This document shows positions 46,672 to 59,502 of a DNA stretch of 64,000 nt, in pieces. The stretch lies in the NCBI GenBank assembly GCA_963693315.1, contig OY856186.1, forward strand, positions 385,438,865 to 385,502,864, written 5' to 3'. A program made the position numbers and the translations under genes. This DNA is from Diogma glabrata. Lineage: Eukaryota; Arthropoda; Insecta; Diptera; Cylindrotomidae. Positions within the stretch are counted from its first letter, which is position 1, and the number at the start of each line of letters is the position of its first letter. The notes beneath the pieces are model-generated. The model searched no databases and was not told the DNA's origin. It saw nothing but the letters and a program-made list of their open reading frames with translations.

Positions 46672-48885
46672 GTGAGTTCGTTTCATAATGTATTAAATTA
46701 CACTTTTATGTGGATAAGTTAAATATGGAATTGTTACGGGCCAAAATGTTGGCGGAAAAAAATGAGTTGTAATTGAAATGATTATTATACGTGTGCTTGT
46801 CATGCTGGTTCATCTTTTGATTTTATTCACCTTTGGGGTGATTAACATTGTATGTTGCATTCTACGAGCGTATATATGGATGTGACGCTCTAAATTTTTT
46901 GGGAGAAGTGATTTTTTCTATAAATGCAATTGGTGACCGACTCCAATCAACATTATTTTTAATCTATTGTCTCTCATAATGTTAGTTTTATGTTGCATAT
47001 TAGATATAGTAAATTTGTGTTTGTTCTAGAAGTCAAAATAAGATGACAAAATAGTTTTCAATAGAGATCTTTCTATTGTTAGAGTCTGCGCATGGTCCGT
47101 TCGTTCATATATCGTTTAAAACTAATAACCCTTGGATAAATAGATACGGTATATTTCTATTTATGATAATATAAGTCCAATGGTAACAAATTGAATTATT
47201 TTATGAATCAAATATATATGTTAGGTAAAATAATGTTATCGAATATTCTTAGATTTTCTCAAGGTTTCTAAAGACAGTGACCTCGAATAATCGAGAAATT
47301 ATGCAGAATTGTATATAAAGAATTCCTCTTGTAAAATTATTATTAGTTTTATTTTAGACTGCGACAGTGTAGTTGAAGTGTTAATGTTAAGTCTAAGCGA
47401 TTATGTTAAATGAAATTTAATTGTGAATAAAGTTTTAAGTGTTATTTAATAGAAGTATTTTGTGTATTATTGTGGACGCTGTGTTCATATTGGCAATTTC
47501 TACAATCAACCACTGGAACTTCTGAAGCTGTTGAAAGAATATTCTAGTTAAGAATATTGTTTTCCTGTTGTTGTGGAACAATGGCTGTGTTGAACCTTAA
47601 TAAAACCTAGTGTTTGCGCTTACTAATCAGTGATCGAATCCAGAACGAGATTTGGGAACTGCGTTTATCGAATTGAGAGTAAGGCCTATTCGAGGTTAAA
47701 AACCGTAACAGTATTGTTTCTGCTTTTTCTTTTTTCATAATTGATGGGGCTGAACATTAACAAAGCAGCACATTGCAGGTAACACCCATTCAATATAACT
47801 TTTGTTTTTGTGGTTATTTCAAAAATGAAAGGGACAAGTTAACGAACATGCAAAATTCGGTATCTCAAAAAAATATTTGTCATTCAGATCTAGTTTTGGG
47901 TAACTAATGTTGTTTGCGCTGTACGCGTATTTTTTTCAGTTACGCAATACGTGCAGTATTAGAGGAAACTCCTTCGCCTGTTTAAGTTCAACAATTGCTC
48001 CGCATGGAGGGATTAATTTTTATTAATTTGTAAATTTTTTTTACTTTTTGATCTACTATGTCATATATGATATGTGATAAGATTTTATTAAATGAAAATC
48101 AAAAAAAAATAATTACGTCCATCAACACCTTAAAACGCATGTTGTTTGTTAAAAGGAATCTAAGTCTAAAGAAATCTAACGTAAATAATCCTGTAATAAA
48201 TTAACGATACAACATCATCAGACGAAAGTTAAAATTTGGCATGTGGAACTCCAGCAACTGTGTTTATTTTATCATTTGAATTTATTATCATTATCCCATG
48301 TCGTAACGTTTCCAAATACCATGTATTATTTTCATTTACAAGAGGTTCATTTTATAACTGCTGTCACTAATCGTTCCTCAATTGCAAATTGTCAAATTGG
48401 ATCTTCCACTTTTAATCCTTCTAAAGGACATTTCATTTGTATTGTTTTCTATTTTCATGTTTATATGCATTCATCGGCGTGTTGCGATTGTACTTACGGG
48501 AGAGTGCCAACAATTTTTTACAATAAACCAATGCCTCAGTTATCATTCCTTCTAATTTTGTGGATTATGTTCCGATTATACAATTCAATCCAATATAGCA
48601 ATAGTTTAATATTTTTTAATTCACAGCAAACTAACTAATTAATCATCCCGATTTTTTCGAAGATAAAACTATATTATTACGTTCATTAATTAGTCTCGCG
48701 TTGTGGAAATTGCCTAACAGCTAACAAAAACAAAATTATATCTCTCACCGCAAAGCATTTTTTGCACTATTTCTCATAGTATCCATTAAAGTATAATTGA
48801 TATTTTTTTGTTTGTTTCAAAACATTTGATTACTTTCTCCTAAAAAAATAAAGTCTTAATATATTGTTTGTTTTAAAAAATTTAG

Positions 48886-49106
48886 AAGCTAGTTTAGACC
48901 CGAAAGCTTTAACAAGATTGTTACGATTTTACATAAACACAATGAAATACAAATTGTATTCAACATCACTTTTTTCAAGAAAAAGGGTTAAACGTAAACA
49001 ACAACATGGAAATAAAATTTGTTATGCCCACCAACTGCGTGATGTCCAACATGTAATGTTTGAAAAAATCTATAATCTAATACAGAACAAATTGAGTTCT
49101 GAGTAA
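48886..49106 (+). CDS. Candidate 3'-terminal exon, unknown protein (copy 2)
   Basis: It encodes the same 72-codon C-terminal frame as 45299-45519, including its acceptor and stop, with no differences seen. Preservation tells nothing about coding because the whole duplication is nearly identical. Confidence 0.28.
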
Positions 49107-50236
49107 AGGTGTTGGCAAAGGTGTTAGATTTTTGTAGTTACGTCTAACAGTAAAAACTAACCCCGGCGCGAAACACCTTTCCTATTTTCATCCTTGATTC
49201 AACTTTGCATGTTTTGCATTAACATAATATTTACTCAATAACATTTTTATTAACATGATCATGCAGTACAAATAACTTTTTGCCTCACCCTCGGTTATGT
49301 CTTCATACGATTGGTTTTTTTTATATACATTTTCATTTTTCTTGTACATGAATAATTTATTATTATTTGCTTACAAAAACGAGACAAAAGAGTTAAAAGT
49401 GTATGAACTCTTTTTCATTTTATTGTATTGAAGCAGAGGGGAAAAGCTTTAGATGTGTATGATCATTTCCAGTTCTTCTTTTTTTGTTATTGGGATATTT
49501 CGTTGTATGTAAACAAATGACATTTTCTACAGGTTAAATGATGGTATGATTGTATCTATTAGAGGGTGGTTCCTATTTTTTATGATATCTTTCAATTAGC
49601 TGGAAACAATAGGCATTTGATAGAACTAATCTATCAACCGGTTTTGATGTAATTGTATTAATAATATCGGTAGCTACAAAGCGAGAGGATGCTGTGCAAT
49701 CAACTTTTTTCTCTTTCGTTTAGATTAGGAAAATGCTACTTATAGCTGCATTTTTGGAAAATATTGTTAAGTCCGGATTTATAAATCGAATGAAAATGAA
49801 AGATCCGGAACCTGATAGTTAATAAAAAATTAAACTCTAAATGTTAAAGTCGGTTTTTTTTATAATAAAGAAATTAAAACTAAAATTTTTATTTATTAAT
49901 TTTGTGATTGTTTTTTTTATATTTGAAATAAAATTCGTTTTGATTATTTTTGTGTTTTTACTTATACTATTTGGAACAGTGTACAAGTTCATCGTGTTGT
50001 AAAAGTGTCTTATTTAAGTGGGTTCGCCCTGGCATTAGTGAATGAAAATGTCGTAAATGAAAATAAAAGGGCAGAAATATTGATAAATGTTGTGTCAAAT
50101 TTATCAAGGATAAAATATATCTTCTATATGATGTTTATAAAACTGTGAAAATAAGTTTACAGTTTCAAATTTTTTAAAAATAAACGGAGCGAAAATAAGA
50201 TTGTTGGATTTTTTCAAAGCAGAGGCCGTGAACAAA

Positions 50237-50258
50237 ATGGTCAAAAGTCGCGGATTGG
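50237..50258 (+). CDS. Candidate first coding exon MVKSRGL (copy 2)
   Basis: The second copy of the ATG-plus-donor exon candidate at 46650, identical in sequence. If real, it would give the gene two alternative, equivalent first exons. Confidence 0.28.
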
Positions 50259-52452
50259 GTGAGTTCGTTCCATAATGTATTAAATTACACTTTTATGTGG
50301 ATAAGTTAAATATGGAATTGTTACGGGCCAAAATGTTGGCGGAAAAAAATGAGTTGTAATTGAAATGATTATTATACGTGTGCTTGTCATGCTGGTTCAT
50401 CTTTTGATTTTATTCACCTTTGGGGTGATTAACATTGTATGTTGCATTCTACGAGCGTATATATGGATGTGACGCTCTAAATTTTTTGGGAGAAGTGATT
50501 TTTTCTATAAATGCAATTGGTGACCGACTCCAATCAACATTATTTTTAATCTATTGTCTCTCATAATGTTAGTTTTATGTTGCATATTAGATATAGTAAA
50601 TTTGTGTTTGTTCTAGAAGTCAAAATAAGATGACAAAATAGTTTTCAATAGAGATCTTTCTATTGTTAGAGTCTGCGCATGGTCCGTTCGTTCATATATC
50701 GTTTAAAACTAATAACCCTTGGATAAATAGATACGGTATATTTCTATTTATGATAATATAAGTCCAATGGTAACAAATTGAATTATTTTATGAATCAAAT
50801 ATATATGTTAGGTAAAATAATGTTATCGAATATTCTTAGATTTTCTCAAGGTTTCTAAAGACAGTGACCTCGAATAATCGAGAAATTATGCAGAATTGTA
50901 TATAAAGAATTCCTCTTGTAAAATTATTATTAGTTTTATTTTAGACTGCGACAGTGTAGTTGAAGTGTTAATGTTAAGTCTAAGCGATTATGTTAAATGA
51001 AATTTAATTGTGAATAAAGTTTTAAGTGTTATTTAATAGAAGTATTTTGTGTATTATTGTGGACGCTGTGTTCATATTGGCAATTTCTACAATCAACCAC
51101 TGGAACTTCTGAAGCTGTTGAAAGAATATTCTAGTTAAGAATATTGTTTTCCTGTTGTTGTGGAACAATGGCTGTGTTGAACCTTAATAAAACCTAGTGT
51201 TTGCGCTTACTAATCAGTGATCGAATCCAGAACGAGATTTGGGAACTGCGTTTATCGAATTGAGAGTAAGGCCTATTCGAGGTTAAAAACCGTAACAGTA
51301 TTGTTTCTGCTTTTTCTTTTTTCATAATTGATGGGGCTGAACATTAACAAAGCAGCACATTGCAGGTAACACCCATTCAATATAACTTTTGTTTTTGTGG
51401 TTATTTCAAAAATGAAAGGGACAAGTTAACGAACATGCAAAATTCGGTATCTCAAAAAAATATTTGTCATTCAGATCTAGTTTTGGGTAACTAATGTTGT
51501 TTGCGCTGTACGCGTATTTTTTTCAGTTACGCAATACGTGCAGTATTAGAGGAAACTCCTTCGCCTGTTTAAGTTCAACAATTGCTCCGCATGGAGGGAT
51601 TAATTTTTATTAATTTGTAAATTTTTTTTACTTTTTGATCTACTATGTCATATATGATATGTGATAAGATTTTATTAAATGAAAATCAAAAAAAAATAAT
51701 TACGTCCATCAACACCTTAAAACGCATGTTGTTTGTTAAAAGGAATCTAAGTCTAAAGAAATCTAACGTAAATAATCCTGTAATAAATTAACGATACAAC
51801 ATCATCAGACGAAAGTTAAAATTTGGCATGTGGAACTCCAGCAACTGTGTTTATTTTATCATTTGAATTTATTATCATTATCCCATGTCGTAACGTTTCC
51901 AAATACCATGTATTATTTTCATTTACAAGAGGTTCATTTTATAACTGCTGTCACTAATCGTTCCTCAATTGCAAATTGTCAAATTGGATCTTCCACTTTT
52001 AATCCTTCTAAAGGACATTTCATTTGTATTGTTTTCTATTTTCATGTTTATATGCATTCATCGGCGTGTTGCGATTGTACTTACGGGAGAGTGCCAACAA
52101 TTTTTTACAATAAACCAATGCCTCAGTTATCATTCCTTCTAATTTTGTGGATTATGTTCCGATTATACAATTCAATCCAATATAGCAATAGTTTAATATT
52201 TTTTAATTCACAACAAACTAACTAATTAATCATCCCGATTTTTTCGAAGATAAAACTATATTATTACGTTCATTAATTAGTCTCGCGTTGTGGAAATTGC
52301 CTAACAGCTAACAAAAACAAAATTATATCTCTCACCGCAAAGCATTTTTTGCACTATTTCTCATAGTATCCATTAAAGTATAATTGATATTTTTTTGTTT
52401 GTTTCAAAACATTTGATTACTTTCTCCTAAAAAAATAAAGTCTTAATATATT

Positions 52453-53055
52453 ACTCGTAAGTAATTATTATACATTTCCTTTTACATTTAATGACGAATA
52501 AATTATCGTTCATAATTCTTTTATGTAATAAACGACTGATCCGATATTGCACCGTTTTCGTAAAGTTTTATTAAAATAATTTCGAGTTTCAAACCCCTCA
52601 TGAAAAATTGTGATGATAAATATATGTTACAACTTAACACCTTAACGACAGTCGACAACAATTATCACATTATATCGAAATAATTATTTATGTATAACTT
52701 TTGATTTCGTTTCTTTCTTTGTTTCTCGTCTAGAAAAAATAATAATATAATTATTATGCACATCAAAACAATGTCTAGTTACCATATATAGTTTTAATTA
52801 CGGAAAAAGCATTATTATATTTTTTCCAACAATTTTATTGAATTTGTTATACATAGTTTTATAAATTAATGAACTTTATCAAACACAAATTTTATCGTTT
52901 TTCTATGGAATTTATTTTAAAATTAATAATTTTTGTGTTAAATTAATAGTTTTAAGGCTATATGCACTATAATCACGGTTTGTTTAATTGAAATTTGGAT
53001 TTGATGGATTTCGATTGAAATGAGATAATATGTAGTAGAAATGAATTATGCACAA
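52453..53055. other. AT-rich spacer, no gene recognised
   Basis: No frames or repeats of note. Confidence 0.5.
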
Positions 53056-53715
53056 CCCGACTAGCATTATGTAAGGGCTCAGATCTGGACCAGATACGGC
53101 TCTCCTGATAGGGACCGTATCAGGCACACTGAACAGGTCCTGATCAGTAATGTAACGCCTCAAATTATCCAAACCGGATCAGGCAGCCCTACAAGAAACG
53201 GAACAGGACCGGATCATTTAAAATAGAGAATTTTCTTTAACGTACATTAGAAAAATTAGAAAATGTTCTACTACATACATTAGACAAAAATGTTTATAAA
53301 AATGTTCTATCTTTAAACTTACCTATATGTATTCATAACGCAGAGAAGCGATACCTAAAGTATATGTGAAATTTCGCAAACTATGTATATCTAAAGTGGA
53401 TAATACTCTAGTGAGTTTTAACCAAATGAAATTTATTAAAATGAAATAGGGCTCAGATCAGGACAAATAGGGCAAACCTTAGTTGGCAAATCAGATATGA
53501 TTCTAATCCGGCCCTGGTCCGGCATTTACTAGTAGGAATGAGCTAGGTTTTCCAAATACGGGCCGGATCAGGACAAATACGACACGCCCTAGTAGTGAAA
53601 TCATGTATGATTTCTGATAGGGGCCGGATGCAAATGCCCTATTAGGATTTACTTTATTACACCCTGATCCGGCCCGGATCATAATAGGGCATACCTGAAC
53701 AAATTGCTAGTCGGG
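53056..53715. mobile_element. 660-bp TIR element rich in CCGGATC motifs
   Basis: CCCGACTAGCA (53056-53066) is inverted exactly at 53705-53715. The interior is crowded with variants of 'gatccggcc', 'ggaccggatca' and 'aggacaaata' in both orientations, far more GC-rich than the flanks. No coding frame and no clear target duplication. Confidence 0.7.
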
Positions 53716-54596
53716 AAGTTGCTCTTGTGAACCTACATCGATTCTGCGAGTTAGTTTACATTATTTTACTGGGCTATGCACACTTTATTGGTTTACTTAA
53801 AACAGGTTTGCTGGTGAAGGTTATATCTGTTTTTTTAAAACACAAAGACCAGTTTTCGTGGTGGCTTGCTTGACCTTTCTTATCAGTACAAATAAATTTT
53901 GCTAACCATCTTGTACTTGCTTTGGTAAGTCTCTTTGCTTGCCAATCTATATAATACTGCTAAAAGGTTACACGTGCTTGGTCAAGAAGCTGACCTGATA
54001 TCTGCTCATGAAATTTGTAACCTGGTCTTGATAAAACTTGAATGTCTAGCTACGAATTAAAACATTTTGATAGTCAAGAACTGAAAACCTTTATGAAAAA
54101 AAACGAGTTTTTAATTATCTGGTTTGTGAGCGTTGAGCGACTGTTTGGTCCACTTCAAGACCAAATCGCCATGTTGGTCAATTTCCTACTCCAAGTCAGA
54201 CCATACGTTTGTCAACAATATAATGACCTTTCAGGAGCTCCACTATTAGTCTGCAGTTTGAACGGCTCAGACTTAAACCCAATTTTTACGGGGGCTCACC
54301 TCTGCAGTGAAAATCTTGGAGACCTTCCAACCTGGCGTGTCTTTCCATTGGGATTGATGCATTGAAGGAGAAATTTACAATGGATCTGACTACCATCTGT
54401 ACAAAGTAAGCTATTTTAGGAGACCCACCAAAAACAATCATGTTGTACTACAAAAGTGCATATGCGCATTTGGCCTCAATAGGAACAGCCCTGTTAACCT
54501 GCGTGCAAAGAGTTGCACCAAAATACTTACAACATCTTAAAGTGTCAAAACTCAAAGTGTTGTCATCAATTAAAAGAAAACTAACATCATCGACAT
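53716..54596. other. Spacer with a 107-codon unrecognised frame
   Basis: An open frame at 54042-54365 (+) encodes an unrecognised 107-residue sequence (with VSVERLFGPLQDQIAML and LLVCSLNGSDLNP). Composition here is less AT-rich than average, as in decayed transposons, and similar unreadable pieces continue to 54600. It could belong to the element whose foldback starts at 54597. Confidence 0.35.
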
Positions 54597-55425
54597 ATCC
54601 GTATTAGTCTAAGAGCTAGTGAACCCTCTGGGAAACGGTCTTTCTGTAAGGCTAGAAATTTGTTTAGTGAAAAGTCTTGTAATGTTAAGTGCGGTAACCA
54701 CAATCTGGCAGGCATCAGTCCTGCACGTTATCAACCCCTTTATTTTTGAAAGTGTAAATAAAATTTAAAAAAAAAAACTTTTTCCTGTAAGTTTGAAATT
54801 TTTATCTGATTTAATTTATTTCTTGTAGAGTAGAAAAAAAAAATTGACAGGCGATTTTGATGAGGTCAAGTATCTGACGGGTGAATCGAAAGGTGTGCAG
54901 TATATGTAAGTTACAATAAACTTAATTCTGTAAAGTTGAAATTTATAAATATGTTTGAGTAATAAGCGATTTAAATAAAGTGGGTACAATGACAGGCGGT
55001 TCTGGCTAGCTCCGCTAGCATAAGTCCTTGACAGGTGAGGGCAAAAGTTCTATGGGAGTGCGAGTAAGAGTCGAAATTTGAAATTAATGGTGCAAGTAAC
55101 ATTACGTAAAGACAGAATTCATGGTTAAGGTGTGCAGTATACTTTTCGATTCACCTGTCAGATACTTGTGCTAATCAAAATCGCCTGTCAATTTTTTTTT
55201 CTACTCAACAATAAATGAACTAAATTTCAAGCTTACAGGGAACCAGTTTTTGTTTTAATTTTATTTACACTTTCAAAAATATAGGGGTTGATAACGTGTA
55301 GGGCTGATGCCTGTAGGTGGTAGTTACCGTACTTAACATTCCATGACTTTTCACTAAAAAAATTTCTATCCTTACAGAAATACCGTTACCCAGAGGGTTC
55401 ACTAGCTCTCAGTCTAAATGCGTTT
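54597..55425. mobile_element. 830-bp foldback element with about 300-bp arms
   Basis: The left arm (54597-54900) and right arm (55130-55425) are inverted copies. Landmarks are 'gctagtgaaccctctggg', 'ggttgataacgtg' in the right arm and its complement in the left, 'tacactttcaaaaata', 'aatcgcctgtcaatttttt' and 'gattcacctgtcagatact'. The spacer is about 230 bp. Mismatches and small indels show age. No open frame. Confidence 0.85.
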
Positions 55426-55682
55426 AGTCTATTAGATTCCTTTCGAACCTGCTCCATCGTCATGTTGCAACGCATGGTAATATAACTCTTCCCTTTTTGT
55501 TTGGGAGTTATTTTGCCAATTCGGTATTTCGCATTAGGTCGCATTATTTATCAATTTCTAAACGATTAGGACGTAATTTAGAATTGCTATTTTTTGTTAG
55601 AGGAAATCTTAGAAACCCCAGAAAAATTTGGAAGGTCAACTTCACAGAGCGCGTGACCATATGAAATCATGTTTCGTAGTAA

Positions 55683-56231
55683 TCACATTTCGCATGCAAA
55701 CTTAGTCATTCTCTCACCATTATCATTCGAATTCAAATGCAGGCTGTTGGGACCCACCACATTTCCATAAAAAATAACTCTTCCAACCTGCCCATTAAAG
55801 TCACCAAGAACCATAATGAAGTCGCCTGTTGGTGTTTGTTTCATAACCTCTTCCAGTGCTATGTAGAAATTATCCTTCTCGTCGACGGTCTTAGCTTCAG
55901 TAGGTGCATGCACGGCAATAAGAGAAATGTTGTAATATGTACCGCGTATACATAGGTAGCAGATCCTCTCACTGACCGGGATGAATTTCATCACCGTTTC
56001 TTGTATGCGGGCACCAAAAAGAAAGCCAGTTCCAAATTCTCTTCGATAAGGATGACCACTACAGTATAGAGAGTGACTACCCAAATCTTGTTTTCCGATT
56101 ATTGGCTGTCTAATTTCTTTTAGAGCAATAATATCCATCCTATACTTCTCAGCCTCTGTTTCTAGACTTATAAGAGCATCAGGAGCGCTCAGGCTGCGCA
56201 CGTTCCACGTTCCGATTCGGTAGTCTGGTCC
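55683..56231 (-). pseudogene. RTE-type non-LTR endonuclease relic
   Basis: On the minus strand it opens IGTWNVRSLSAPDAL and continues EKYRMDIIALKEIRQPIIG, GTGFLFGARIQETV, FIPVSERICYLCIRG, NISLIAVHAPTEAK and IMVLGDFNGQVG. These are the ordered motifs of the RTE-clade apurinic-like endonuclease, often mislabelled craniofacial development protein 2 in animal genomes. The frame is open for about 180 codons to a stop at 55683. The conserved Glu of 'QE' is replaced by K in LKEIR, though the next residue is E. No reverse transcriptase follows on the left, where the foldback element begins, so the element is truncated. Sequence to about 56640 is probably its 5' region. Confidence 0.83.
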
Positions 56232-56649
56232 TTTTTCACGTCCAGGTAAAATTCTATTTTAAATCTGGGTCTGTTATTCTCTTTCTGATTTCTAAATTTA
56301 ACAAAGTTTTTTTTCCGGGGTTAGGGTGTTAACCTTAGGCCCAACCCAAATGTTCGTGAATGGGTTCGTTCTGCATATTAAGGTAACACCAAAAACAACC
56401 TTTTTACACGTTATATAACGAGCCGCTTGATTCAAGACCGACGCCCGTTCCAAGCCGCCCCTGACATGGAGAACAGACGCTTGAGTCGCATTGGTTGTAA
56501 GGCGCCAATTCGCCATGATGTAGCGTCATTGACTAAGCAGTTTTTGCTCTGCTTGTCTCCAATACACCAACCTAATTCTGTCAGCATTACCCAGGCAGCA
56601 CGGCGTGGACGTCGAATTTCGGATTTCGCTACCCAATGAATTACATCAA

Positions 56650-56924
56650 ACTTGCCAAAAATTTGATATCTCTAAACCCCGTTGATGGTTTCAATCAACC
56701 ACAACCACAATACTACCACATATAATCTTTCCATCACATATAACATTTCTAAATTTCCAACGAAAATATTCTATTTAACTCCAAAAGTCAAAACCTATTG
56801 CTCAGAAAAATAAAATACAACAAAAAAGAATTTAATACATATATATTATACTTCGGTTTGAAAATTACTTCGGTTTAAAAAACCTAAGTATTACAATCTC
56901 GATCCAAAAGTGAAATTCTTACCC
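56650..56924. other. Spacer, no gene recognised
   Basis: AT-rich sequence between the RTE relic and the family A repeat copy. Confidence 0.4.
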
Positions 56925-57480
56925 CACTTTTTTGGCATTTCTCGACGTTTCAGCACATACTTATTCTTTTTAAAAGCAAAACCAAATTTCCGTCTGTCTG
57001 CCGGCCATAGCAAACTTTGTTACAGAAAGAACTGCTGGAGCGATTTAGAAAATTTTGGTTTCTAAAAATACGTTAACTTAATGGTACGAGCTGTAAAGAC
57101 GATGTGTTCGTTAACTGTACCGGAAGTGTGAAAAATAGTTAAGTTTGTCAAAACAAGAAAATTTGCATATCTTTTGTTTTAAAACATTCATTTTAGTGAT
57201 AACGAATAGTAACGTTGAATGCGGAGAAATCTTGATGGTCAGCATTGGTATGTGAGACCAGGAGCCTGAATTGTGTTATAAGTGTGTCAAAAAAATACCT
57301 TTAAGTGTGTCAAAAGAATGATATTCATTTATTTTTTTAGCCAATTTGATATAAATCGCTGCTCAATACTAAAAACAATGTCCTCATAAAAGCCTTTTGC
57401 CGAAAACTATAAAAATCCTTAACCCAAACCGAAGTCTTGATATCTCAGAGCCTTTAGATTTCAGCCCTTCATATTTTCCT
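56925..57480 (-). repeat. Dispersed repeat family 'A', copy 3 (inverted)
   Basis: Its reverse complement matches the start (gagatatcaagacttc, ttttcggcaaaa) and end (gccggcagacagac, ccaaaaaagtgggg) of the copy at 41195-42500, but the A/T tandem centre is almost absent. The three copies therefore differ mainly in the length of that centre. Confidence 0.82.
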
Positions 57481-58590
57481 TTTGGAGCCCCATTGCATGA
57501 GATTATCGTTCATTAGGTTAGTGTAAGGCTTATAAAGTTGGGACCTCTTAGATTAGAAAACTGAAAATCTCTGAGACTATAGTTTAAAGGTTTATCTAAA
57601 ACATGGTGTCCACCAGGTATGGAATTCTGGAAAGTCATGGAAAGTCAGGGGATTTTATTTTGGTCAGGGAAAGTCATGGAATTTTTGTTATTTTCTGGAA
57701 AAAATTTTATTTGAACAAAAACTTTTTTATAAAAATAAAAATTATATTTTATAAGAATGCATCTTAATATTTTACTTATGCTTCCTTTATACGTATTTAA
57801 AATATTTTTGCAAGCGACATAGTTTATATATAATACAATCTATCTAATGTTATATTTTGAATTTCAGTTCTTAAACATTTTTGGATACTCTAAAATTTTA
57901 CGTAAACGTTCAAATTAATATTTTTTCGTCATTGTACAAAAAATCTCTTTGCATTCTGTCGCTATGACAGCGTGTGATCTCAAGTCTCAACAATTACTAA
58001 TCAGGCACTAACTAACTGACAAGACACAGGGAAGCATATATTACTTATAAATATTAAGTGATTAATGTGAAGTGAAGTATTTTTTTAACTTTTATGGAGG
58101 AGGTCGAGTTTTCTTTCTATACATGGTCTATGTTATTGCTATTAAATGATCGTTTCATACTAAGTCATCTGCAATGGTGACTCCCAATAAACGAATGCTT
58201 TTGCATTAACGCATTTAATCTCCACACATATTGATTGAAATATCGTTGGGAAACTCAGTTTTCAAACTAGAAAAATAGCTTTGTTTTTGGAATCAAAGTT
58301 TTAAGCTACTAGTTTACTTTTAGTGCTGCACCTTTCGGGGACGATGTATTTTATCATTTGAAGATTGGGTGACCAATAATTTGTGCCGTTTTATCATCTG
58401 CAAAACCACTTATCGGGTTACTGTGGATTTACAACAGTTCGTTTATATAAATTAAAAATAGAGTGGGGACAAAATTAGGGCTAGAGTGCTCCAGCTTTTA
58501 TTAATTTAGACTAAAAAAAACCATCTTAGTAAATGTTGCAGATTTCGCAATATTCTACAAATACTTTATGGATGATCATTTTTCTAAGGA

Positions 58591-58647
58591 GATCAAATCA
58601 ATCTTAACCGATCAAATCAATCTTAACCGATCAAATCAATCTTAACC
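58591..58647. repeat. Three tandem copies of a 19-bp unit
   Basis: GATCAAATCAATCTTAACC is repeated three times with no mismatches, inside the 4.6 kb TIR element. Confidence 0.92.
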
Positions 58648-59502
58648 TGTTTCGTCCCACCACAACAAATTCCACTGGCCACCCATTCACTGTTCACATA
58701 GTTAAATGTAGAACAGTGACATTTTAGCGTGATTCTTCAACGGAATTTCACTTTTTTTCTTTTTAACAGAGTTTTACTTATACGTGATTTAAATTCCAAG
58801 CTTTTTAACCTCAAATAAACCCCTCAAAAAAATTCTTCAAATTCTTAATCCACTAACCTTGTGTAAAGAAAAAAAAATCAACGCACTAACGTAGGCGTAG
58901 GGTACACCATCTTTTTCAAGTATGCAGTTCCAACAACGGTTTACAAAGTTCAGTAGTACGGCTGTTGATGTTTTGTTTCGAAAACCGCATTAGCTATCAG
59001 ATATCAAATGATTGTTTTCCAATTTGATATATGTGAATGAATATAGTGGTCATATATTTTGGATAAGACTGGGAGTAAAGCTGTTGGTCTACCACATCTT
59101 GTTTCATTTTTTTAGATCGACTGATATTGGGCGTCTTCTAGCACGAAGAAAAAAATACTATAGATTTATAAAATCTGTAGAAAATTTTAGTTAAAGTGAG
59201 TGCAAGTTCTTTTAAATTTGTTCGGAATAATAGGTTGGATGTTGTCCAGCTTTGTTAATGTTTGATGTTTACCCGCCTTTAAAAATTTTTTGACAATTTT
59301 GGGTTTGAATTTCGAAATGAAATTTTTTCATATAAACTCTTGAAGACTGAATATGAGGTATTTCTTCAGAAATTTTCAGAATAGTGGTGTTTGAAGCAAA
59401 GCGTCAAGATCAAAAGATTTAGTACAAGTAGTAGTAAAAAGTAGTACAAATAGAATAAGAATTTATGGCTTTGTCAACACTTTTTAAATTGATATATTCG
59501 AA

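Larger units (their letters stand above)
45281..48867. repeat. 3587-bp tandem duplication, copy 1
   Basis: This is repeated head to tail by 48868-52452 at a constant offset of 3587 bp. Reading both through I saw only three substitutions (45866 G/A against 49453, 46683 T/C against 50270, 48626 G/A against 52213) and no indel. The unit holds two weak candidate exons, described separately, and otherwise non-coding AT-rich DNA. Confidence 0.97.
48868..52452. repeat. 3587-bp tandem duplication, copy 2
   Basis: It repeats copy 1 from 'ttgttttaaaaaatttag' (48868) to 'cttaatatatt' ending at 52452. The junction between copies carries two extra bases (gt, 48866-48867). Confidence 0.97.

Noticed and set aside
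48243..48638. 131-codon frame conserved in both duplication copies (also 51830-52225)
   Set aside because: The copies are almost identical throughout, so conservation is not evidence of coding. The sequence is hydrophobic/AT-driven with no domain and no acceptor support.
54042..54365. 107-codon plus-strand frame as a gene
   Set aside because: No recognisable domain and isolated among transposon remnants; kept only as a note in the spacer entry.
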